Shown in pieces: positions 5,665-9,580 of a stretch of DNA of 9,580 bases (position 1 is its first letter; every line of letters starts with the position of its first letter). A model generated the notes under the pieces. The model saw nothing but the letters and a program-made list of their open reading frames with translations, had not been told where the DNA came from and did no database searches. A program made the position numbers and the translations under genes. The DNA comes from JBDKGH01 sp039798265 (GTDB lineage Bacteria > Bacteroidota > Bacteroidia > Flavobacteriales_D > Sanyastnellaceae), in contig JBDKGH010000024.1 of assembly GCA_039798265.1 (NCBI GenBank), positions 1 through 9,580 on the forward strand, written 5' to 3'.

Positions 5665-6719
5665 AAAACATTCTACTCATCGAAGACAACTTAGAAGTGC
5701 GGGAGAACACTTCTGAAATTTTGCAATTGGCTGGCTATACAGTAGCGACAGCTGAAAATGGAAAATTGGGGGTGGAACTGGCTACCGGCAGCAAACCCGA
5801 TTTGATCATTTGCGATATCATGATGCCGGTATTAGATGGCTACGGCGTATTGCATATGCTGAGCAAAAATCCGCAAACCGCAGGTATTCCATTTATCTTT
5901 CTTACAGCCAAAGCAGAGCGCGTTGATATGCGAAAAGGAATGGAAATGGGAGCAGATGATTATTTAACGAAGCCATTTGATGACATCGAATTGCTTAACG
6001 CCGTAGAGTCTCGCTTAAAGAAAGTGGATGCCATGCGTCAAGAGTTTGCGCCCACCCGCGAGGGAGTGAATGAATTATTACTTCAGGTGAAAAGCTTGGA
6101 GGACATTAAGCAGATATCGGATCGTCAACAAATCAAAACCTTTCGAAAGAAAGATTTGATCTATACCGATGGCGACTCGCCTCAAGGACTTTATTTGGTG
6201 AATAAAGGCAAAGTGAAGGTGTATAAAAGTCATGAATTGGGAAAAGACCTCATTACACGAATGCTTCAACCTGGAGAATTTTTCGGCTATATCGCTATGC
6301 TGGAAGAGCAGCCACATGCAGAATCAGCGGAGGCATTGGAGGATACTGAAATCATCATTTTCCCTAAAGATGATTTTTATTCTTTGATACACCACAGCCC
6401 TATGGTGATGAGAGAATTTATAAAAATGCTCAGCGGAAAAATTTTAGATGAGCAAAACCGTCTTTTGGCCTTGGCCTACAGCAGCGTTCGTAAACGAACG
6501 GCTGATGCGTTGATTCGATTAAAAATGCGTTTCCAGCAGGATGGTAAAGAACCTTTTGCGATGGCTATTGCACGCGAAGATTTGGCCAACATGGTGGGAA
6601 CTGCTACCGAGTCGCTCATTCGAACGTTGAGTGATTTTAGAGAAGAAGGTTTGATTCAAATTTCGGGTTCTACCATTACGATTGTTGAGCCGGTCAAATT
6701 GGAGAAAATGAAGAATTAA
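5661..6719 (+). CDS. Response regulator: receiver domain fused to CRP/FNR-type regulator
   Basis: This 352-residue protein joins a receiver (about 1-122) to a full CRP/FNR family regulator. The receiver has Asp9 of the acidic pair, the phosphorylation site Asp52 (IICDIMMP), Thr82 (FLTAKA) and Lys104 (LTKPFD). A cyclic-nucleotide-binding-like beta roll follows at about 148-245, a dimer helix at about 246-275, and an HTH_Crp domain at about 276-345 (IAREDLANMVGTATESLIRTLSDF). The phosphate-binding cassette of CRP is altered: FFGYIAMLEEQPHAESAEA lacks the usual Glu after FG and the Arg of the RSA motif. Cyclic nucleotide binding is therefore doubtful, and phosphorylation may be the main switch. 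The only cysteine (Cys51) rules out an FNR-type iron-sulfur cluster. It overlaps the kinase gene by 4 bases, so its partner is almost certainly that kinase. Its targets are unknown. Confidence 0.95.
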   Translation: MKNILLIEDNLEVRENTSEILQLAGYTVATAENGKLGVELATGSKPDLIICDIMMPVLDGYGVLHMLSKNPQTAGIPFIFLTAKAERVDMRKGMEMGADDYLTKPFDDIELLNAVESRLKKVDAMRQEFAPTREGVNELLLQVKSLEDIKQISDRQQIKTFRKKDLIYTDGDSPQGLYLVNKGKVKVYKSHELGKDLITRMLQPGEFFGYIAMLEEQPHAESAEALEDTEIIIFPKDDFYSLIHHSPMVMREFIKMLSGKILDEQNRLLALAYSSVRKRTADALIRLKMRFQQDGKEPFAMAIAREDLANMVGTATESLIRTLSDFREEGLIQISGSTITIVEPVKLEKMKN

Positions 6720-6738
6720 CATCTCTTCTCTTTCACGC

Positions 6739-6793
6739 AAAGAATCCTTTTTATCTTGCTTACGATGAATAAGCAGATAAAAAGGATTTTTTT
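6739..6793 (+). terminator. Long hairpin plus T-run containing the phospholipase start codon
   Basis: AATCCTTTTTATC at 6743-6755 pairs perfectly with GATAAAAAGGATT at 6776-6788. Inside it, TGCTTA at 6757-6762 pairs perfectly with TAAGCA at 6770-6775; only T6756 is bulged. The loop is seven bases, CGATGAA, and shows the ATG at 6765-6767. Four further outer pairs (6739-6742 with 6789-6792, one G-T) can form with the T-run at 6787-6793. The shape, and the place 20-70 bases after the response regulator stop, fit an intrinsic terminator for the kinase/regulator operon, although the stem is AT-rich. It also overlaps the first ten codons of the next gene, so it could instead control that gene. Confidence 0.6.
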
Positions 6794-7811
6794 GTTTGTG
6801 CTCTTGCTCACTTGTCGTGAGTTGAAGGCTCAAGAAATTGACAACCTGGTTTTTGAAGGAGCAGGAATACGAGGTATTGCCTACTGCGGGGGCCTGATGG
6901 AGTTAGAAGAACGCGGACTTTTATCTACAGTGAAGCGAGTGGGAGGCACCTCTTCGGGCGCTATTACAGCATGTTTGGTCAGTGTGGGTTATAGTCCGAA
7001 AGAAATTGATGAAGTAATCGGTAATACCGATTTCAGTGAGTTTAATGATGGACGAGGAATTTTCATCGGTGGATTCCATCGAATGAAAAAACGCATGGGA
7101 TATTATAAAGGTCAGCGATTTGAGAAATGGTTTGAAGCATTGATAACCGCAAAAACAGGAGATGCCAATCTTACGTTTGAAGAATTGAAAAGTAGGCATC
7201 AATCAAATCCATTGCTGTACAAAGAACTCGTAGTAACGGCGATGAGTTTGAATCAACAATCATCGCTGATTTTCCATGCAGGTACATTTCCGAAAATGAG
7301 AATAGTAGATGCTGTAAGAGCTTCGATGGCCATTCCATATTATTTCGAGCCAGTGGTGATTGATCAGACTGGAAAAAGAAAACCATTTAAAGAAATGGGT
7401 AACCATGATCATTTGTGCGTGGATGGCGGATTTATGACCAACTTCCCGATTTACATTTTTGACTTTCCTCCTTTTTGCAATGGAGACTTTCCTGCTGATC
7501 ATCGCTCTTGCAATGCCGCGACCTTGGGAATGCGAATAGATACCGATACCCAAATAGCCATGGACAAGCATAATCAAGTGTTGGCCCCCATTCACATTGA
7601 GGATATGAAAGATTATTCCGTTGCTTTTTATACGGTGATCAAAGAGTCGATGAATCGGAATATGCTAATAGAAGAAGATTGGGAGCGAACAGCCTCAATA
7701 TCCGATTGCAACATTGGACCGAAAGTGCGAAAGCTCAAAGAAGAAGAGAAAAAAGTGCTGATTGAAGCGGGGAGGAAAGCAGTGAAAGAGAAACTTGATG
7801 AGTTGGATTAA
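6765..7811 (+). CDS. Patatin-like phospholipase (secreted or periplasmic)
   Basis: This 348-residue serine acyl hydrolase is started at ATG 6765; a TTG at 6756 is in frame but falls in the hairpin stem. Residues 1-22 form a clear signal peptide (NKQIKRIFLFVLLL, likely cut near LKA-QE). A Cys17 in LLTCR is a poor lipobox. The patatin fold begins at once: oxyanion loop Gly32-Gly37 (EGAGIRGIAYCGGL), nucleophile Ser63 in GTSSG, and catalytic Asp220 in VDGGFMTNFPI. The Ser-Asp dyad is thus complete. The region ASMAIPYYFEPV (about 187-197) is typical of the family. No outer-membrane porin part follows, so this is the short form. Substrate is unknown; relatives release fatty acids from phospholipids. 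Its stop overlaps that of the facing TauE/SafE gene by 4 bases (TTAA at 7808-7811). Confidence 0.92.
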   Translation: MNKQIKRIFLFVLLLTCRELKAQEIDNLVFEGAGIRGIAYCGGLMELEERGLLSTVKRVGGTSSGAITACLVSVGYSPKEIDEVIGNTDFSEFNDGRGIFIGGFHRMKKRMGYYKGQRFEKWFEALITAKTGDANLTFEELKSRHQSNPLLYKELVVTAMSLNQQSSLIFHAGTFPKMRIVDAVRASMAIPYYFEPVVIDQTGKRKPFKEMGNHDHLCVDGGFMTNFPIYIFDFPPFCNGDFPADHRSCNAATLGMRIDTDTQIAMDKHNQVLAPIHIEDMKDYSVAFYTVIKESMNRNMLIEEDWERTASISDCNIGPKVRKLKEEEKKVLIEAGRKAVKEKLDELD

Positions 7812-8497
7812 TGGCGGTGTTTGCAACAATCCATTTCATGCGTTTCTGCTTTGAGTTGCGGGCTTACGTAGGGAATACCGAGATTGGCTCCTCTAAGAAT
7901 AAAGAGCAAGGCTAACATCGCGAGTGAAATTTGAATCACGCGGTAACTCTGCCAGCGAAGTTTTGTTTTTATCCAAGATGCGATGCTGCCGATGGCGAGA
8001 AGTGCGGGAGAGGTTCCTAGACCGAATAGACCCATAAACAATGCACTTTTGGCTATGCTTCCCAAAGGCAATGATGCGGATAGTGCTACATAAACTAATC
8101 CACAGGGCAAAAGTCCATTGAGCACGCCCAGTAAAAAGAAAGAAAGGTGACTTCTTTTTTCGATGAGATGGGCAAAAGGTTTTTTAATCTTTTGTGTCCA
8201 CTTCATATTGAGGAAGGTCTTCTTCATGCCCGCTGGCCAGGCAATAAAAAGAAGCATGAGTATGCCACTGGCAACGGCTAGAATTTGCTGAAATCCAAGA
8301 GCTTTTAGTGTTTGGCCCATGGTTCCTACAATAGCACCAAGCAGGGCATAGGTGAGTATGCGCCCCAATTGGTTGAGTAGTCGAGTGGAGGTCCAATGTG
8401 CATTGGTGGGAAGGGCAAGCATCAGTGGGCCGCACATACCAATGCAGTGCAGACTTCCTGCTAGTCCAAGTACAAGTGCGGCGATGATGAATTCCAT
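7808..8497 (-). CDS. TauE/SafE family (UreH-like) membrane protein of the cbb3 oxidase cluster
   Basis: This 229-residue membrane protein has about six hydrophobic helices (roughly 3-25, 46-64, 70-88, 118-140, 147-172, 186-203). Two cysteine motifs lie in membrane regions: GSLHCIGMCGP (14-24, with His17, Cys18, Met21, Cys22) and GLLPCGLVY (128-136, Cys132). The fold is that of the UreH-like/DsbD-like group usually named sulfite exporter TauE/SafE family. Next to fixH and ccoG such proteins are generally thought to help metal, probably copper, supply to cbb3 oxidase; sulfite export is unlikely here. The C-terminus is rich in possible metal ligands (ETHEMDCCKHRH, 218-229). The ATG shares a base with the TAA of fixH (TAATG on the minus strand), indicating translational coupling. 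Confidence 0.88.
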   Translation of the reverse strand: MEFIIAALVLGLAGSLHCIGMCGPLMLALPTNAHWTSTRLLNQLGRILTYALLGAIVGTMGQTLKALGFQQILAVASGILMLLFIAWPAGMKKTFLNMKWTQKIKKPFAHLIEKRSHLSFFLLGVLNGLLPCGLVYVALSASLPLGSIAKSALFMGLFGLGTSPALLAIGSIASWIKTKLRWQSYRVIQISLAMLALLFILRGANLGIPYVSPQLKAETHEMDCCKHRH

Positions 8498-8934
8498 TAG
8501 GGCACGAATAAAGATTCTTCGGAGTAAAAAGCTTTTCCATTCATGGAATAGCTAATTTGAACGAGGTAGAGACCCGATTTTAATTGTGCGATAGGGAAAT
8601 GAAAACGAGCCTTGTTATCTAAAATCAAAGGAGTTTTTTGATCGAGACTCACATCTGAAGGACGGTAGAAATGGACTTCTCCAGATTCTATTTTTCCGGC
8701 ACATTCTGGTGCCATTTGCACCGCCACTTGCTGCTCGTCTATTTGAACTGCCATCATTTGTGATAAGGAGCGCGCGTTATGGGTAGCGTCAATTCTTTGT
8801 TGATAGGCAACTTCTTGAGCGTAGTAATCGGGCGCGACTAATTCAATTTTTTCACTTCGTGCTTTCAGCACCAGTGTCATGATCATGGCTACAAATCCGA
8901 TGTAAACCACTACTATTTTCCATCCCCAGTTCAT
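8497..8934 (-). CDS. fixH: FixH/CcoH family protein, cbb3 oxidase assembly
   Basis: This 145-residue protein has a single N-terminal membrane helix (about 5-24) and an extracytoplasmic domain. The segment just after the helix, APDYYAQEVAYQQRID (34-49), is the characteristic FixH family motif. The rest is beta-rich and ends in YSEESLFVP. FixH/CcoH is needed for stable assembly of cbb3 cytochrome c oxidase in proteobacteria. It starts 11 bases after the ccoG stop and ends overlapping the next gene by one base, so all three minus-strand genes are one operon. The length is in the normal range for the Bacteroidota form. Confidence 0.9.
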   Translation of the reverse strand: MNWGWKIVVVYIGFVAMIMTLVLKARSEKIELVAPDYYAQEVAYQQRIDATHNARSLSQMMAVQIDEQQVAVQMAPECAGKIESGEVHFYRPSDVSLDQKTPLILDNKARFHFPIAQLKSGLYLVQISYSMNGKAFYSEESLFVP

Positions 8935-8945
8935 AATGAATTGTT

Positions 8946-9580
8946 TTAATGGTGAGCTTTACTAGCAGGGCCGATAAAGGTTGTTTTTTCTTCCGTGATC
9001 AAATGACCATTGGACCAAATTTGAATTTCTATTTTTTGTTTTTGATTGGCCATGTGATCTGCAGGCACAATCACAAACAACTCGCCGTCGAGCAGACTAT
9101 CTGCCTTTACTTTCCACTCGTGGCCAATGAGTTTTATTTCAATAGTCGGATCTTCGGGTACAATAGAGATGTTCATGTCATCTGTTGTTTTGTTGATCAA
9201 CTTAATATTGTACAAATTGCTGATTCGTCCGTCTAATTCTGTATTGAATAAAACACCTCGGGTGCGCACCATGGTCACATCTATGTCCGTGCGGGTGGTG
9301 AGCAAAAAGCTTTCGAGTGCGATGAGAACGAATAAAATGGCGGTATAGGCGATCATGCGGGGTGTCCAGCGAAGGCGTTTGCCTGTACGAATGGTAAATT
9401 CGGAAGCATAGCGAATTAATCCTTTCGGCTTATTCACTTTTTCCATGATCATGTCGCAGGCGTCGATACAAGCGGTACAGTTGGTGCACTCGAGTTGTGT
9501 GCCATGGCGAATATCAATACCCGTAGGACAAACCCGAACACACTCACTACAATCAATACAGTCGCCGTGTTTGGTGTTGG
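8946..9580 (-). CDS. ccoG: CcoG (FixG/RdxA) cytochrome c oxidase accessory protein, C-terminal part
   Basis: The frame is open to the right edge of the window, so the gene starts outside; about 210 residues are visible. They begin with two ferredoxin-type [4Fe-4S] motifs: CIDCSECVRVCP (coded about 9524-9559) and CTNCTACIDAC (coded about 9458-9490). A basic linker, a membrane helix (RMIAYTAILFVLIALESFLL) and a C-terminal Ig-like beta domain (FixG_C) ending GPASKAHH follow. The upstream membrane helices of CcoG would be outside the window. CcoG is a membrane iron-sulfur protein reported to reduce Cu(II) to Cu(I) for cbb3 oxidase assembly. A start at the internal ATG 9452 would cut off the cluster motifs and should not be used. 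It leads the visible ccoG-fixH-TauE operon. Confidence 0.94.
   Translation of the reverse strand, partial: NTKHGDCIDCSECVRVCPTGIDIRHGTQLECTNCTACIDACDMIMEKVNKPKGLIRYASEFTIRTGKRLRWTPRMIAYTAILFVLIALESFLLTTRTDIDVTMVRTRGVLFNTELDGRISNLYNIKLINKTTDDMNISIVPEDPTIEIKLIGHEWKVKADSLLDGELFVIVPADHMANQKQKIEIQIWSNGHLITEEKTTFIGPASKAHH

Noticed and set aside
6800..6830. Lipoprotein signal on the patatin protein (LLTC)
   Set aside because: Thr rather than Gly, Ala or Ser precedes the cysteine and Arg follows it. A normal signal peptide cut near LKA-QE fits better.
7260..7595. Minus-strand open frame of 111 residues inside the patatin gene
   Set aside because: The patatin gene has complete catalytic motifs across this region; the reverse frame shows no signal or family pattern.
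8184..8540. Minus-strand open frame of 118 residues rich in His, Cys and Trp
   Set aside because: It overlaps the TauE/SafE and FixH genes in another frame. Its odd composition is that of a shadow frame, and no domain is recognisable.
8946..9452. A separate 168-residue gene starting at ATG 9452 on the minus strand
   Set aside because: The same frame continues upstream to the window edge and encodes two CxxCxxCxxxC motifs of CcoG, so this is only the internal end of that gene.

Overview
The window looks like part of a Bacteroidota chromosome. The evidence is TAnnTTTG-type -7 elements with weak or no Shine-Dalgarno sequences, low-to-mid GC, a 7TMR-DISM/SpoIIE phosphatase, a YtxJ-type bacilliredoxin, and a ccoG-fixH-TauE/SafE set ordered as in cbb3 oxidase clusters of that phylum. 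No tRNA, rRNA, CRISPR array, insertion sequence or other sign of mobility was seen, and the coding density is very high.

Layout: (1) Bases 1-96 are probably the 3' tail of a gene that starts before the window. (2) Bases 112-1046 hold a translationally coupled thiol-peroxide pair: a glutathione-peroxidase-family enzyme and a YtxJ-like bacilliredoxin. (3) Bases 1125-3218 encode a large membrane receptor: a 7TMR-DISM sensor joined by a coiled coil to a SpoIIE/PP2C phosphatase. (4) Bases 3273-4241 hold an AlbA_2 (Schlafen-like) domain protein with a C-terminal winged helix, followed after 3 bases by a small tryptophan-rich membrane protein of unknown role. (5) Bases 4432-6719 hold a soluble PAS histidine kinase overlapping (ATGA) a response regulator in which a receiver is fused to a complete CRP/FNR-type regulator. 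(6) Bases 6765-7811 encode a patatin-like phospholipase with a signal peptide. Its start codon sits in the loop of a long perfect hairpin followed by a T-run. (7) On the minus strand from 9580 down to 7808 are the end of ccoG, then fixH/ccoH, then a TauE/SafE (UreH-like) membrane protein. These belong to cbb3 cytochrome oxidase maturation; the oxidase genes themselves would lie beyond the right edge.

How they may work together: the right-hand genes serve copper handling and assembly of the high-affinity terminal oxidase, and the left-hand pair serves peroxide defence. Between them lie two signalling modules, a membrane-linked PP2C phosphatase and a PAS kinase with a CRP-like response regulator. 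A link between the regulators and the respiratory or redox genes is suggested only by proximity. The most unusual sequence structure is the hairpin at about 6739-6793: it looks like a terminator for the kinase/regulator operon, yet it contains the phospholipase start codon and first signal-peptide codons.
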